The notes below the pieces were generated by a model. That model did no database searches, was not told the origin of the DNA, and saw only the letters and a list, made by a program, of their open reading frames with translations. DNA of 64,000 nucleotides, from the NCBI RefSeq assembly GCF_001937065.1, contig NZ_MOWR01000001.1, positions 248,001-312,000 on the forward strand, in the 5' to 3' direction. This stretch comes from Streptococcus sp. 'caviae'. Its GTDB lineage: Bacteria > Bacillota > Bacilli > Lactobacillales > Streptococcaceae. Numbering within the stretch: position 1 is the first letter of the stretch; every line of letters begins with the position of its first letter. Of this stretch, positions 33,515 through 43,289 are shown piece after piece. Position numbers and translations under genes: made by a program.

Positions 33515-34378
33515 TTATCGTAACCCCGCTTTCTCAATTAGTGGATAAAGGAAATCCTGCGCTTCCTTGATAGCTGACCGTGTTTCTTCAACTGTTTCAC
33601 AGTTTTCTGACCACATTTCAATCAAAAATGGGCCGTTGTAGTTGGTCTTCTTTAACACCTCAAACATGGCTTCCCAATCAACACAGCCTTGACCAAAAGG
33701 CACATCGCGAAATTGCCCTTTTGAGCTTTCTGTGACAGCATAAGTGTCTTTTAAGTGAAGGGCTGCGATGGAACGATGCCCGATGTAAAATTCACTCCAG
33801 AGGTTATTGCCCCAAGCCGAAACATTACCCGTATCCGGGTAGACAAACAGATAGGGGGAGTCAATTTCTTTTTCAATAGCCAAATATTTTTCAATGGAAT
33901 TAATGAAAGGATCGTCCATGATTTCAATAGAGAGGATGACTTGGGCTTCTTCTGCCCAGGTGCAGGCCTGACGCAGATTTTTAATGAAGCGCGCCCGCGT
34001 TTCCGGCGATTTTTCTTCGTAATAGACATCATAGCCTGCCAGCTGAATATTGCGAATACCGATGTCTTGGGCAAAGGTGATGCACTTCTTCATCATGTCC
34101 ATGGCACGCGCTTCCTTGTCGGGATCATTTGATCCCATCGGAAAGCGGCGATGGCCGCTGAAGGTGATGGTGGGCACACGCACACCCGTTTCAAAAATGG
34201 CCTTAACCAAATCCAATCTTTCCTCTTTTGACCAATCCAAGCGCGCTAAGCGCTCATCACTTTCATCAATAGATAACTCGACAAAGTCAAAACCTAATTC
34301 CTTAGCAAAGTTGAGACGCTCCAGCCAGGTAAAGTGTTTGGGTGTTGCTTTTTCATAAATACCGATTGGACGTGCCAT
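33515..34378 (-). CDS. ulaE: L-ribulose-5-phosphate 3-epimerase
   Basis: The 287-residue TIM-barrel epimerase (xylose-isomerase-like) has GIYEKATPKHFTWLERLNFA, the metal-site segments LSIEIMDDPFINS, YPDTGNVSAW and GPFLIEMWSEN. It converts L-xylulose 5-phosphate made by UlaD to L-ribulose 5-phosphate. It starts 3 bases after ulaD and abuts ulaF, a tight operon. Confidence 0.95.
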   Translation of the reverse strand: MARPIGIYEKATPKHFTWLERLNFAKELGFDFVELSIDESDERLARLDWSKEERLDLVKAIFETGVRVPTITFSGHRRFPMGSNDPDKEARAMDMMKKCITFAQDIGIRNIQLAGYDVYYEEKSPETRARFIKNLRQACTWAEEAQVILSIEIMDDPFINSIEKYLAIEKEIDSPYLFVYPDTGNVSAWGNNLWSEFYIGHRSIAALHLKDTYAVTESSKGQFRDVPFGQGCVDWEAMFEVLKKTNYNGPFLIEMWSENCETVEETRSAIKEAQDFLYPLIEKAGLR

Positions 34379-34381
34379 AGC

Positions 34382-35047
34382 CTACCCCCAGATCCGTTTG
34401 ATTTCGTCTTTAAAGGCACGTGCTGCTGCCGCTGGATCGGGAGCTTCTGTGATACCGCGGCCTGCGATAAAGGTAAAGACATCAACATCTTCAAACAGTT
34501 TTAAGGTGTCTACACTAAGTCCGCCGGTGACAGAAACACGAAAGCCCATATCAATCAGTTTTTTAACCTTATTAAGGTCTTTTTCACCCCAAGTTTCGCC
34601 GGCTAAGAGCGCATCGCGCGATTGGTGGTAGATGGCTTGTGAAATCCCAGCGTCCAGCCATTGCTGTGCTTGTTCGTAAGTCCAGTCACCGTAGAGTTCG
34701 ATCTGAATTTCACCGCGGTCTCCGCGGACTTCTTCGATGGCCTTGCGGGCTGCTTCCATGGTTGGAATCGTTGCACAGCAGATACAGGTCATCCAGTCAG
34801 CACCGCGGACAGCATTGTTTTTAGCTACCGTTCCGCCGGCATCGGCACACTTAGTATCAGCAACAATGATTTTATCCGGGAAGAGACTGCGCAGCACTTC
34901 TACTAATTCACTGCCGACTTGAAGGAGGCAAACTGTTCCTGCTTCGATAACATCGACTTCGTTTCCCACTGAAACAGCTGCTGTAACAGCTCCCTGCAGG
35001 TCAGAATGGTCAAGAGCAACTTGTAAATTTGGTAATTGTTTGGTCAT
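34382..35047 (-). CDS. ulaD: 3-keto-L-gulonate-6-phosphate decarboxylase
   Basis: The 221-residue protein of the OMP-decarboxylase suprafamily has LQVALDHSDL with the first Asp, EAGTVCLLQVG, the signature KIIVADTKCADAGG, and C-terminal VTGGLSVDTL and FIAGRGITEAPDP. It decarboxylates 3-keto-L-gulonate 6-phosphate to L-xylulose 5-phosphate using Mg2+. Length and motifs are standard. Confidence 0.95.
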   Translation of the reverse strand: MTKQLPNLQVALDHSDLQGAVTAAVSVGNEVDVIEAGTVCLLQVGSELVEVLRSLFPDKIIVADTKCADAGGTVAKNNAVRGADWMTCICCATIPTMEAARKAIEEVRGDRGEIQIELYGDWTYEQAQQWLDAGISQAIYHQSRDALLAGETWGEKDLNKVKKLIDMGFRVSVTGGLSVDTLKLFEDVDVFTFIAGRGITEAPDPAAAARAFKDEIKRIWG

Positions 35048-35085
35048 ATTTATTTTCCTTTCATTAAAGATACAAAGAGGCTGTT

Positions 35086-35571
35086 TTAAGAATCTAAATC
35101 CAAGCCTTCAAGATAGGGACTGCTTTTGGACTCATCAACCATAGCCAGCACTTCCTCAGGTGTTTTGCAATCCAATAAACGCTGGATCGAATTTTCCAAT
35201 TCAAAGAGAGCGATAATCTGCGGAATGGCCACAGATGTATGAATAGCGGGACTGGTAGCGGCCAGACACAGCAGCACCGATACTTCTTTCCCGTCTGAAA
35301 ATGCAACTGGTTCCGTCAAAGTAATGAGTGAAAAGGCATCGCGATTGACTCCTTCACCAGCCATTGCATGGGGCATAGCCATTCCCGGCATGAGGACATA
35401 GTAAGGACCGTATTCTTCCGTAGAAGCAATAATATTGTCATAATATTTTTCTGTGACTGCACCGCTGTCAATCAAGGGCTGAACAGATAATTTTACAGCT
35501 TCTTCCCAAGTTTTTGCTGACAGTCCCAGTCGAATGGAATTATTTTCCTTAAATGATTTTGTTAAGTTCAT
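35086..35571 (-). CDS. ulaC: PTS ascorbate-type IIA component
   Basis: The 161-residue EIIA has the phospho-histidine site VLMPGMAMPHAMAGEGV and VSVLLCLAATSPAIHTSVAI. I chose the ATG at 35571, with AGAGG 7 bases upstream, over the TTG before it. A 238-base spacer full of repeats separates it from ulaB, which is unusual for this operon. Confidence 0.92.
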   Translation of the reverse strand: MNLTKSFKENNSIRLGLSAKTWEEAVKLSVQPLIDSGAVTEKYYDNIIASTEEYGPYYVLMPGMAMPHAMAGEGVNRDAFSLITLTEPVAFSDGKEVSVLLCLAATSPAIHTSVAIPQIIALFELENSIQRLLDCKTPEEVLAMVDESKSSPYLEGLDLDS

Positions 35572-35589
35572 CAAAAAACCTCTCTTACC

Positions 35590-35808
35590 AAAATTCTTTA
35601 TCTTTTTTAAAGTGGAAGGAAGCGGGACGCCTCTTTGTATTGTTCTAGATTTACTAGATTAACGCAGTGGTTGATTGGTGGTCCTTATCCCTTGCTACGC
35701 AAGTGATAGCGGCCAACCTAATCAACTATGCGGAGGTGGGACGACAAAATCAAAATCGTGATAAAATCACGATTTACCGATTTTTGTCCCACTCTCTTCC
35801 TACATTAG
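35590..35808 (-). repeat. Repeat insertion between ulaB and ulaC
   Basis: The spacer folds into inverted repeats: GTTGATT and AATCAAC arms at about 35670-35725, and a long hairpin at 35727-35808 with GTGGGAC/GTCCCAC ends and a perfect inner AAATCGTGA/TCACGATTT stem. The GGGACAAAA arms resemble the inverted repeat near 16800. It could act as a partial terminator within the operon. Confidence 0.65.
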
Positions 35809-35812
35809 ATCA

Positions 35813-36091
35813 TTACAAGATTTCCTGTAATTTTGTTTTAATTTCGTTATCGTCCATTAAATTGTCAAGACCTACCAGATGACCGTTTGTCCGTCCGTCC
35901 AATTCATGAATCAAGTGGTTGGAAGCCACAACAATGTCATAATTTGCAGCTAAGCCTTTAGCTTCGCCGACTGAGCAGGAAGCTGACTCAATATCAGTCA
36001 CACCCAGCTGACGCAGAGCATTTTCAACTTTCATTTTAATAACCATAGATGATCCCATGCCATTGCCGCATGCTGTAAGAACTTTAACCAT
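35813..36091 (-). CDS. ulaB: PTS ascorbate-type IIB component
   Basis: The 92-residue IIB has the phospho-cysteine motif MVKVLTACGNGMGSSMVIKM (Cys8). AGGAGG precedes the ATG. It passes phosphate from UlaC to ascorbate during transport by UlaA, encoded 71 bases upstream. Confidence 0.95.
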   Translation of the reverse strand: MVKVLTACGNGMGSSMVIKMKVENALRQLGVTDIESASCSVGEAKGLAANYDIVVASNHLIHELDGRTNGHLVGLDNLMDDNEIKTKLQEIL

Positions 36092-36162
36092 GATAATTCC
36101 TCCTGTAAAATATTTGCTGATGATAGTAATGTTATTATTTCGTCTAAACTGTGATTAAGGCA

Positions 36163-37620
36163 CTATTGTCCTTGAACATCTCCGCGATAGTAAGCGTCCT
36201 TATTTTTTGCTCTGGCAAATTGAATTTGCGGGATAGCAAGTAAGAAAAGAGCTACAAGGGCATAACCGATAGGACCTGCATACTTAAAGAGATAAGCAAA
36301 CGGTACCCATGGAATTTCAAAGTCAATATTACCGTGGTAACCGCCAAAGTTAGCCAGACCCAGAAGGGCAACCGCTACGGCACCTAAGACAACCTGAAGC
36401 ACACCTGATATGAAGGAGAGAATTACAGCTGCCTTCCAGCCGCCGCGCTTATCCGCGTAAACCGCAATAGCCGCATTATCAAAGAAGACCGGAACGAATC
36501 CTGTAATAATCAGGACTGGATTTTTAAAGACAATGAGAAGGACAATGGTAATCAGCTGTCCGATGAGACCAGTTGCAAAACCAAAGAGCACTGCACTTGG
36601 CGAGCCAAATCCGTACGATGCTGCCACGTCAACCGCTGGAAATGATCCAGGCAGAAGTTTGTTGGAAATCCCTTGGAAGGCATTGGTCAGCTCACCAACG
36701 AACATGCGAACGCCCTGCATCAAAATGAAGAGGTAAACAGAGAAGGTGAAAGCAGTTTGAATGACATACATGAAGTAAGACTGTTTCGTCGGATCAAACA
36801 GAGTTCCTGTAGTGATGACCTTAGGATTGGCCATGATGTCCGGACCTAAGACTGCAAGGATAGCGCCAAAGAAAACCAGCATTAAGGTTGCTGAAGCAAC
36901 GACTGTATCGTGGAAAATGTTAAGAAAAGCTGGGAGTTTCAGATTGTCCAGATTTTCTTCTTTTTTACCGAGTTTTGGTGCAAATTTATCAGCGAACCAG
37001 ATGGCAAATTGCTGTTGGTGCCCGATTGCAAAACCGCCGCCGCCTGTCAGGCGCTGAGTTGGTTCAACGGTAAGGTTGGAGCTGACAGCCCAGTAAAGGC
37101 CGCAGATAATTCCTACTGCCAAAGTCCCCCAAAATTGATTGCGGAAGGCCGGAATCAAGAGAATAACCATCAAAGTGACCGTTGCAGCCTGCTGCACCAT
37201 GATGTGTCCTGTGATGAACAGAGTGCGAATCTTGGTTACCTTGCGAAGGGCAACAAGAAGAATATTAAAGAAAAAGCCGATCAGAAGGGCTGATGTCGCC
37301 GTACCGATAAATTGAGGAAATTCCTGAGCAATTTTTTCATTGGCTGCTGTCAGTCCAAAGTAGGGATCAATAACCGCCGCACCGATATTAAATTTGTAAT
37401 TGAGAGCTGCCAAAATCGGGCGGAAAGTGGTTACCAGACCAGCAGCGGCCACATCCAGAATCATGTAACCAACTGTCGCTTTGACAAATCCTGCAAAAAC
37501 ATCATGTAAAGGCTTCTTCAGCAGCAGGTAACCGATCAGTACCAGCAAACCAACGAAGAAGGCCGGTTTTTGCAAAATATTTTGCGAGAACCAGTTAAGG
37601 ACATCTAAAAGAATGTTCAT
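36163..37620 (-). CDS. ulaA: PTS ascorbate-specific permease, IIC component
   Basis: The 485-residue membrane protein has about ten or more spans and the UlaA-family segments GFVKATVGYMILDVAAAGLV, LTGGGGFAIGHQQQFAIWFA, GISNKLLPGSFPAVDVAASY and GFVPVFFDNAAIAVYAD. It imports and phosphorylates L-ascorbate. It is the first gene of the operon; its promoter carries a catabolite-repression site and the operator shared with ulaG. Confidence 0.95.
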   Translation of the reverse strand: MNILLDVLNWFSQNILQKPAFFVGLLVLIGYLLLKKPLHDVFAGFVKATVGYMILDVAAAGLVTTFRPILAALNYKFNIGAAVIDPYFGLTAANEKIAQEFPQFIGTATSALLIGFFFNILLVALRKVTKIRTLFITGHIMVQQAATVTLMVILLIPAFRNQFWGTLAVGIICGLYWAVSSNLTVEPTQRLTGGGGFAIGHQQQFAIWFADKFAPKLGKKEENLDNLKLPAFLNIFHDTVVASATLMLVFFGAILAVLGPDIMANPKVITTGTLFDPTKQSYFMYVIQTAFTFSVYLFILMQGVRMFVGELTNAFQGISNKLLPGSFPAVDVAASYGFGSPSAVLFGFATGLIGQLITIVLLIVFKNPVLIITGFVPVFFDNAAIAVYADKRGGWKAAVILSFISGVLQVVLGAVAVALLGLANFGGYHGNIDFEIPWVPFAYLFKYAGPIGYALVALFLLAIPQIQFARAKNKDAYYRGDVQGQ

Positions 37621-37663
37621 TGTTTTTCCTCTTTTCTAAAAGTTTGTTAGGTTTTATAGCTTT

Positions 37664-37727
37664 ATTATAATTGCTGAAAACGCTCACAACAAGACCAATA
37701 ATCACACATGCAAGTGTTCAAAATTGG
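37664..37727 (-). promoter_or_regulatory. ulaA promoter with cre site and shared inverted-repeat operator
   Basis: On the minus strand the order is the 33-bp operator (37695-37727; arms CCAAT..ATTGG and AACAC..GTGT), a cre site TGTGAGCGTTTTCA (37675-37688, 13 of 14 matches), and the -10 TATAAT (37664-37669). The cre overlaps the expected -35, so CcpA would block the promoter when glucose is present. The operator is the likely activator site. Confidence 0.8.
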
Positions 37728-37812
37728 GCTGAAAGATTTTATGAAAGGAACAAAGACATTCTCCAGACCCTAAAGAGCTGTAGGCTGCCTTGTTATGCGA
37801 ATGTTTAACTCA

Positions 37813-37843
37813 TAAAAAAGCCGGGACAGCAGTGTCCCAGCCT
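37813..37843 (-). terminator. Second terminator downstream of xfp
   Basis: GGCTGGGACA and TGTCCCGGC pair on the minus strand and are followed by TTTTTT. It protects the ula promoter from read-through. Confidence 0.8.
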
Positions 37844-37911
37844 TAAACTTTTATAGTGTGAGGCAGTGGCCCATTGTTTCGCACTGTAGAAACAACGAGC
37901 TAAAATCACAG

Positions 37912-37946
37912 CAAAAAACTCCGCATTCCTTTAAGAATACGGAGTT
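37912..37946 (-). terminator. Terminator of xfp
   Basis: AACTCCGTATTC and GAATGCGGAGTT form the stem, followed by TTTTT on the minus strand, 40 bases after the phosphoketolase stop. Confidence 0.85.
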
Positions 37947-37986
37947 ATACAGGCAATCGCAGTCGCTGTTTGACAAACAGCAGCAA

Positions 37987-40350
37987 TCAGTTTAGGTTTT
38001 CCCACTGCCACTGATTAACTTCTGGAATATCGTCGCCATGCTCCCGAATATACTGTCTGTGATAAGAGACTTTCTCATCCATTGCTTGGGCAAATTCAGA
38101 AGCCCTATCTCCTAAGGCAGCCAGTGCAGCATCCTGAGCTAAGTGGAAACGGTCCAGTTCGGACAGCACCCGCATATCAAACGGCGTGGTGATATCCCCG
38201 TTTTCGCGGTAGCCGTGAACGTGAAGATTATGATTGTGCCGAGTGAAAAAGATATCCCTAATCATGCCTTCATAGGCATGGAAAGCGAAAATAACAGGCT
38301 TATCTTTTGTAAAGACATCATCGAATTCCTCATCGCTCAGGCCTCTGGAATCCACACTAGGGTGGCGAAGCTTCAGGATATCAACAACATTGACAAAACG
38401 AATTTTCAGCTCTGGAAATTCTTTGTGCAGAATGCTGATAGCTGCCAAAGCTTCTAGGTTGGGTTCCGTTCCGGCTGCTGCAAAGACCACATCAGGTTCC
38501 TGCCCCTTATCGGTAGAGGCCCAGTCAATCACCTTATAACCTTTTTGAACCAATTCCTCAGCCTCCTTAGCAGAATAAAACTGCGGGCGAGGATGCTTAG
38601 AAGTCACGACTAAATTAATTTTATCTTCTGATTTCAAGGCCTTGTCCATAACAGCCAGCAAGGAGTTGGTATCTGCCGGCAGGTATTCACGGATAAATTC
38701 CGGTGTTTTTTCAGACAAGTGCGTTAAAATACCCGGATCCTGGTGGGTATAGCCATTGTGATCCTGCTGGAAGACAGTTGAGGTTGAAATTAAATTCAAA
38801 GATGGGTAATTTTTGCGCCAGCTAGTGTGGGTTTTGGATTTACGCAGCCACTTAAAGTGCTGGGTAATCATTGTATCAACCACACGCAGGAAGGATTCGT
38901 AGGAAGCAAAGAAGCCGTGGCGTCCTGTTAAAACATAGCCTTCCAAAAAGCCTTCAGCCTGATGTTCTGACAGCTGCGAGTCAATCACGCGCCCGGCAGG
39001 ACTGAGCCATTCATCATAACTTTCATCCCGGCGAGCCAGCCATTGACGGTTGGTCTTTTTGAACACTTCATTGAGACGATTGGATTTGGATTCGTCAGGA
39101 CCAAAGATACGGAAATTATCAGGATTGGCTTCCACTAAATCAGCCGCATACTTCCCAAATTCTATCATGTCCTGAGCAACCACAGCACCCGGTTTTACGG
39201 TATCTATAGCAAATTTCTTCCAATCGGCAGTGTTCATCGGTTTAAGGATTCCTGCATTGGTGATTGGATTGGTTGACATCCGCCGGTCACCTTTGGGCGA
39301 AATAGCTGCTATTTCAGGCATTAAGCGGCCGGTTTCATCAAACAGCTCTTCGGGCCGGTAAGATTTCAGCCATTTCAAGAGAGCATCGACATGTTCCATG
39401 TGATGGGCATCGACCGGAATAGGGACTTGGTGAGCACGGAAACCGCCTTCGATAGGTGTCCCTTCCCACTCTTTCGGACCTGTCCAGCCCTTAGGAATGC
39501 GGGCAACAAGTACCGGCCATGCTGGCATAGCTGCTTGGTCTGCCGGATTTTTACGGGCTTCAGCCTGAATAGCCTTGATTTTTTCAACCGCTTCATCCAG
39601 TTTTTCAGCCATAAGTCGATGCGATTCAAGAGTTGGCTCTTTCACTTCGACAAAAATCGGATCCCAGCCCAGACCTTGGAAGAATTGCTGCAGCTCCTCA
39701 TCTGTGCGGCGGGACAGAATGGTCGGGTTGTGGATTTTTCCGCCATTGAGATAGAGGATCGGCAGAACAGCACCGTCATTAACAGGGTTGATAAAGGTAT
39801 TTGACAGCCAGCCGGCCATTAAAGGACCTGTTTCAGCTTCGCCGTCGCCAATAACCGTCGCAGCGATGACATCCGGATTATCCAGTACTGCACCAGTCGC
39901 ATGTGACATGGCGTAACCCAATTCACCGCCTTCATGGATAGAGCCCGGCGTTTCAGGAGCCGCGTGCGAAGCAATACCGCCTGGGAAAGAGAAGATTTTA
40001 CAGAGCTTGGTAAAGCCTTCCTCTGTTTGAGTAATCTCAGGGTTTAATTCAGTGTAACTGCCGTCCAAATAGGAATTAGACACCATCACCTGTCCGCCGT
40101 GTCCAGGCCCTTCAATATAAAACATGTCTAAATCATACTTGTTAATGGCACGGTTTAAATGAGCATAGATAAAGTTTTGCCCCGGAACAGTGCCCCAGTG
40201 TCCGATAGGGTGGACTTTAAGGTCATTTTGGGTCAGTTCTCTTTTTAACAGAGAATTATCTTTCAAGTACATCTGAGCTGCTGAGAGATAGTTGGCTGCA
40301 CGCCACCAAGCATCTACTTTCTTTAAATAGTCATCTGATTCAAAATTCAT
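37987..40350 (-). CDS. xfp: Phosphoketolase (xylulose-5-phosphate/fructose-6-phosphate)
   Basis: The 787-residue thiamine-diphosphate enzyme has the phosphoketolase landmarks [49 protein letters not shown], the TPP motif [19 protein letters not shown], and [14 protein letters not shown]. It cleaves xylulose 5-phosphate to acetyl phosphate and glyceraldehyde 3-phosphate. Its place beside the ula operon, whose product is xylulose 5-phosphate, is functionally sensible. It seems to be transcribed alone. Confidence 0.96.
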   Translation of the reverse strand: MNFESDDYLKKVDAWWRAANYLSAAQMYLKDNSLLKRELTQNDLKVHPIGHWGTVPGQNFIYAHLNRAINKYDLDMFYIEGPGHGGQVMVSNSYLDGSYTELNPEITQTEEGFTKLCKIFSFPGGIASHAAPETPGSIHEGGELGYAMSHATGAVLDNPDVIAATVIGDGEAETGPLMAGWLSNTFINPVNDGAVLPILYLNGGKIHNPTILSRRTDEELQQFFQGLGWDPIFVEVKEPTLESHRLMAEKLDEAVEKIKAIQAEARKNPADQAAMPAWPVLVARIPKGWTGPKEWEGTPIEGGFRAHQVPIPVDAHHMEHVDALLKWLKSYRPEELFDETGRLMPEIAAISPKGDRRMSTNPITNAGILKPMNTADWKKFAIDTVKPGAVVAQDMIEFGKYAADLVEANPDNFRIFGPDESKSNRLNEVFKKTNRQWLARRDESYDEWLSPAGRVIDSQLSEHQAEGFLEGYVLTGRHGFFASYESFLRVVDTMITQHFKWLRKSKTHTSWRKNYPSLNLISTSTVFQQDHNGYTHQDPGILTHLSEKTPEFIREYLPADTNSLLAVMDKALKSEDKINLVVTSKHPRPQFYSAKEAEELVQKGYKVIDWASTDKGQEPDVVFAAAGTEPNLEALAAISILHKEFPELKIRFVNVVDILKLRHPSVDSRGLSDEEFDDVFTKDKPVIFAFHAYEGMIRDIFFTRHNHNLHVHGYRENGDITTPFDMRVLSELDRFHLAQDAALAALGDRASEFAQAMDEKVSYHRQYIREHGDDIPEVNQWQWENLN

Positions 40351-40395
40351 AATCCTTATTCTCCTTGTGATTTTTTGAGCATATATGTCTTTAGA

Positions 40396-40502
40396 AAAAG
40401 AGTCTGGAGTCAGTCGATTAAGAGGGGCACGCCCCGTCTTGATAATCTAAGATAAGTCAAACTGAAATCAGCCAACCTTAACTCTATTTCCAGACCCTTT
40501 TT
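40396..40502 (-). terminator. Long hairpin terminator after gatD
   Basis: AAAAAGAGTCTGGA and TCCAGACCCTTTTT lie about 80 bases apart and can close a long stem, with T-runs on both strands. The interior is only partly paired. Confidence 0.55.
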
Positions 40503-40570
40503 GACCTTCTGCTTTTCAACAATCAAAGCTATAGCTTGTCGTCTAGTCTATTGTTGATTTTGATTGAGTA

Positions 40571-41638
40571 TTAGTCTAATTCTCCGGGATTCGAAGCAAT
40601 GAGAACTTTCAGCTCCTTACCGGCCATCATGGCTTCAAAAGCATCCCGCCAATGTTCCAAATCAAAGACCGCAGTTACCATTTTTTCTTCATTAATAGCA
40701 CCTTTGCTTTCCAAATGAATCGCTATCGGCCAGTCATAAGGGTTTTGTGACCGTGAACCTTGATAAGTGATTTCATGCTGAATGATGGTTCGTTCATCAA
40801 GTTCGTTTAAATCTTTGGCAAACAGTCCTACTTGCTGCAGCACGCCACCCTTGCGAATCAGAGGAAGCGCCGCATTGACAGCAGGAATGGCTCCTGAGCA
40901 GTCATAAACCTTATCTACTCCCACACCATTGGTAGCATCTGCTATAATTTGAGCCAGATCTTCTTCCTGCGTGTTGACAACAATATCGGCACCTAATTCT
41001 TTAGCAATCTTCAGCCGGTCGGCATCCTTAGTAACGCCTGAAACGATGGTAAAGGCTCCAATTTCTTTGGCAATCTGCAGGGATAAAAGCCCCATAGGCC
41101 CAGGTCCGATGATAAGAATAGTATCGTGGAAGTCCAGCGGCGTCAGCTGATACATGGCATGTACGCAGGACGCCAGCGGTTCTGACATGGCTGCTAATTT
41201 ATAGCTGACATTATCCGGAAGAATATGCACACTTTCTTCGCGTGTCAGAACATAATTAGCCATGCTGCCAAAAGCTTTTGTACCGATTCCGGAGCGTTTT
41301 TCACATAAATTGTATTTTTTCTCTTTACAGTAAGCACATTCGCCGCAGGTATCAAAAGTGGTCTCGCTGGTAACGCGGTCCCCCACTTTGACCTTTGTCA
41401 CATCCTCACCGACAGCCACGACCTGTCCGGAAAATTCATGTCCCAGCACTAGGGGAGTGACAGCGTTTTTATATTCGCCCTTATAGGTATGAATATCTGT
41501 CCCGCAAATACCTGTGTAGGCTACCTTCATCAAGACACGGTCCCCTTTGACCTCCGGAACATCAATTTCTTCCAGAGACATGTTATCAAAACCGGGAGCT
41601 GATTTGACAACAGCTTTCATTTTCTTAGGAATACTCAT
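40571..41638 (-). CDS. Zinc-dependent sugar-phosphate dehydrogenase (GatD-like)
   Basis: The 355-residue medium-chain dehydrogenase has catalytic zinc ligands (GICGTDIHTYKGEY, GHEFSGQVVAVGED), the structural zinc cluster CGECAYCKEKKYNLC, and a NAD site around IIGPGPMGLLSLQIAKEIGA. As last gene of a galactitol-type PTS operon it most likely oxidises galactitol 1-phosphate to tagatose 6-phosphate. A sorbitol-type polyol phosphate substrate cannot be excluded from sequence. Confidence 0.83.
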   Translation of the reverse strand: MSIPKKMKAVVKSAPGFDNMSLEEIDVPEVKGDRVLMKVAYTGICGTDIHTYKGEYKNAVTPLVLGHEFSGQVVAVGEDVTKVKVGDRVTSETTFDTCGECAYCKEKKYNLCEKRSGIGTKAFGSMANYVLTREESVHILPDNVSYKLAAMSEPLASCVHAMYQLTPLDFHDTILIIGPGPMGLLSLQIAKEIGAFTIVSGVTKDADRLKIAKELGADIVVNTQEEDLAQIIADATNGVGVDKVYDCSGAIPAVNAALPLIRKGGVLQQVGLFAKDLNELDERTIIQHEITYQGSRSQNPYDWPIAIHLESKGAINEEKMVTAVFDLEHWRDAFEAMMAGKELKVLIASNPGELD

Positions 41639-41671
41639 TTAACTTTCCTCCATACTAATAATGATCTTATG

Positions 41672-42940
41672 TTAGAATACTGATTTAACTAATTCTGAGA
41701 GTTTTAAGAAAATCCAGTTAAGCAGATTTCCGCCCGTGTCAAAATTAGAAATTTGCGATGCGCCTTTAGGGAATTTGACAACCCCTTCTGCCATTTTCGT
41801 CATAACTGGCGCATAGTCAGTTGCCATCCACAAAGCAAAGGTAATAACAACAGTCAAAGCAATAACTGAATGCAGGATATTACCTTTTCGAGTTGGGACA
41901 ACCAAGGCAGCAAAGAAAGGAATTGTTGCTAAGTCGGCAAATGGCAGCACGCGGTTGCCCGGCAGCAAAACAGCAATAAGCAGTGTAATGGGCACCATCA
42001 AGAGACCTGTTGACAGTGCTGCTGGAGAACCTGTTGCAAGAGCTGCATCCATTCCCAGGAAGATTTCACGGTCAGCATACCGTTTTTGCAGCATGGTCTG
42101 AGCAGCTTCCTGAATGGGAATGAGTCCTTCCATGAGAATCTTAACCATGCGCGGCAGAATAAACATAACTGCACCCATAGCCATGGCTGTTTGAAGGATT
42201 TTGGTAACATTATAACCGCCCAGAATTGCGAGCGCTCCGCCAATAATAATTCCCATGATCATTGGTTCACCAAAGATACCAAAGCGTTTTTGAATGGTTT
42301 CGGGTTTGACATCAAGTTTGCCGATACCAGGAATCTTGCTGACAGCCCAGGCAATGGGAATACCAAGAATCGCATACCCCTGAGCAGAACCTGTTGATAT
42401 CGAAACCCCTTCAAGTCCATAATATTCCTGAACATAAGGAGCTGTTTTATCGGCAATGATCTGAACAATAATGGTATAGCCAATCCCGCAGACAATGCCC
42501 CAGAAAAAGCTCTTAGTTACGATATAGCCAGTTGCTGCTGCCGCACTCATATGCCAGTAATTCCAAATATCAATATTGAGTGTTTTGGTCCAATTGAAGG
42601 CCAGCATGATGAGGTTGACAAGCAAGATGACCGGTATCATTACCGCTGCAATCGGATGAGCCCAGGTTGCTGCCGAGACTGCCGGCCAGCCGGCATCCAC
42701 AACAGTAAGCTCCAAGCCAAATCTCTCAACCATGGCCTGCGCTGCAGGGCCGACATTATCGGACAAGAGTCCTAATACCAGACTGATTCCTAACATACCG
42801 ATCCCTACAGTCAAGCCTGATGTAATGGCCTTGCGCACCGGAACTCGAAAGATAACTGCCAAAGTAAAAATGATTATTGGGAGCACTACGCTTGAGCCCA
42901 TATTCAAAATACCTTGAACAACAGTTGTTAATGTATCCAT
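41672..42940 (-). CDS. gatC: PTS galactitol-type permease, IIC component
   Basis: The 422-residue membrane protein has the EIIC-GAT layout: VPVRKAITSGLTVGIGMLGI, AWPAVSAATWAHPIAAVMIP, YYGLEGVSISTGSAQGYAIL and ATGSPAALSTGLLMVPITLL. It imports and phosphorylates galactitol or a related polyol together with GatA and GatB upstream. Confidence 0.88.
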   Translation of the reverse strand: MDTLTTVVQGILNMGSSVVLPIIIFTLAVIFRVPVRKAITSGLTVGIGMLGISLVLGLLSDNVGPAAQAMVERFGLELTVVDAGWPAVSAATWAHPIAAVMIPVILLVNLIMLAFNWTKTLNIDIWNYWHMSAAAATGYIVTKSFFWGIVCGIGYTIIVQIIADKTAPYVQEYYGLEGVSISTGSAQGYAILGIPIAWAVSKIPGIGKLDVKPETIQKRFGIFGEPMIMGIIIGGALAILGGYNVTKILQTAMAMGAVMFILPRMVKILMEGLIPIQEAAQTMLQKRYADREIFLGMDAALATGSPAALSTGLLMVPITLLIAVLLPGNRVLPFADLATIPFFAALVVPTRKGNILHSVIALTVVITFALWMATDYAPVMTKMAEGVVKFPKGASQISNFDTGGNLLNWIFLKLSELVKSVF

Positions 42941-42977
42941 AACCGTCTCCTTTTAAATAATAATGAAGTCCTGCAAA

Positions 42978-43277
42978 TTATTGATTGGCCTGTATTTTAG
43001 CCACTTCTTCCAAAATCTGAGCCTCAACCTTATCCTGTCCGATTCCTGTTAAGAAGGCCATTGCTTTGATAGCAGGTATCTTATATTCCATCGGCAGCAT
43101 GGTTGTCGTAATCAGCAAATCATTTGAATCCTGCTTAGACGCAGCTTCTGCAATTTTAATCTGTGTGATTTGGGCATCAATATGATTGCGTGCAAACAAA
43201 TCTTCAATCTTTTTCATAACAACGGTAGAAGTTGCTATACCCGCTCCGCAGGCTACCAATACTTTAACTTTTGACAT
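42978..43277 (-). CDS. gatB: PTS galactitol-type IIB component
   Basis: The 99-residue IIB has the phospho-cysteine motif KVLVACGAGIATSTVVMKKI (Cys10). It is followed by gatC after 37 bases and preceded by gatA by 12. Confidence 0.92.
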   Translation of the reverse strand: MSKVKVLVACGAGIATSTVVMKKIEDLFARNHIDAQITQIKIAEAASKQDSNDLLITTTMLPMEYKIPAIKAMAFLTGIGQDKVEAQILEEVAKIQANQ

Positions 43278-43289
43278 AATACGTCTCCT

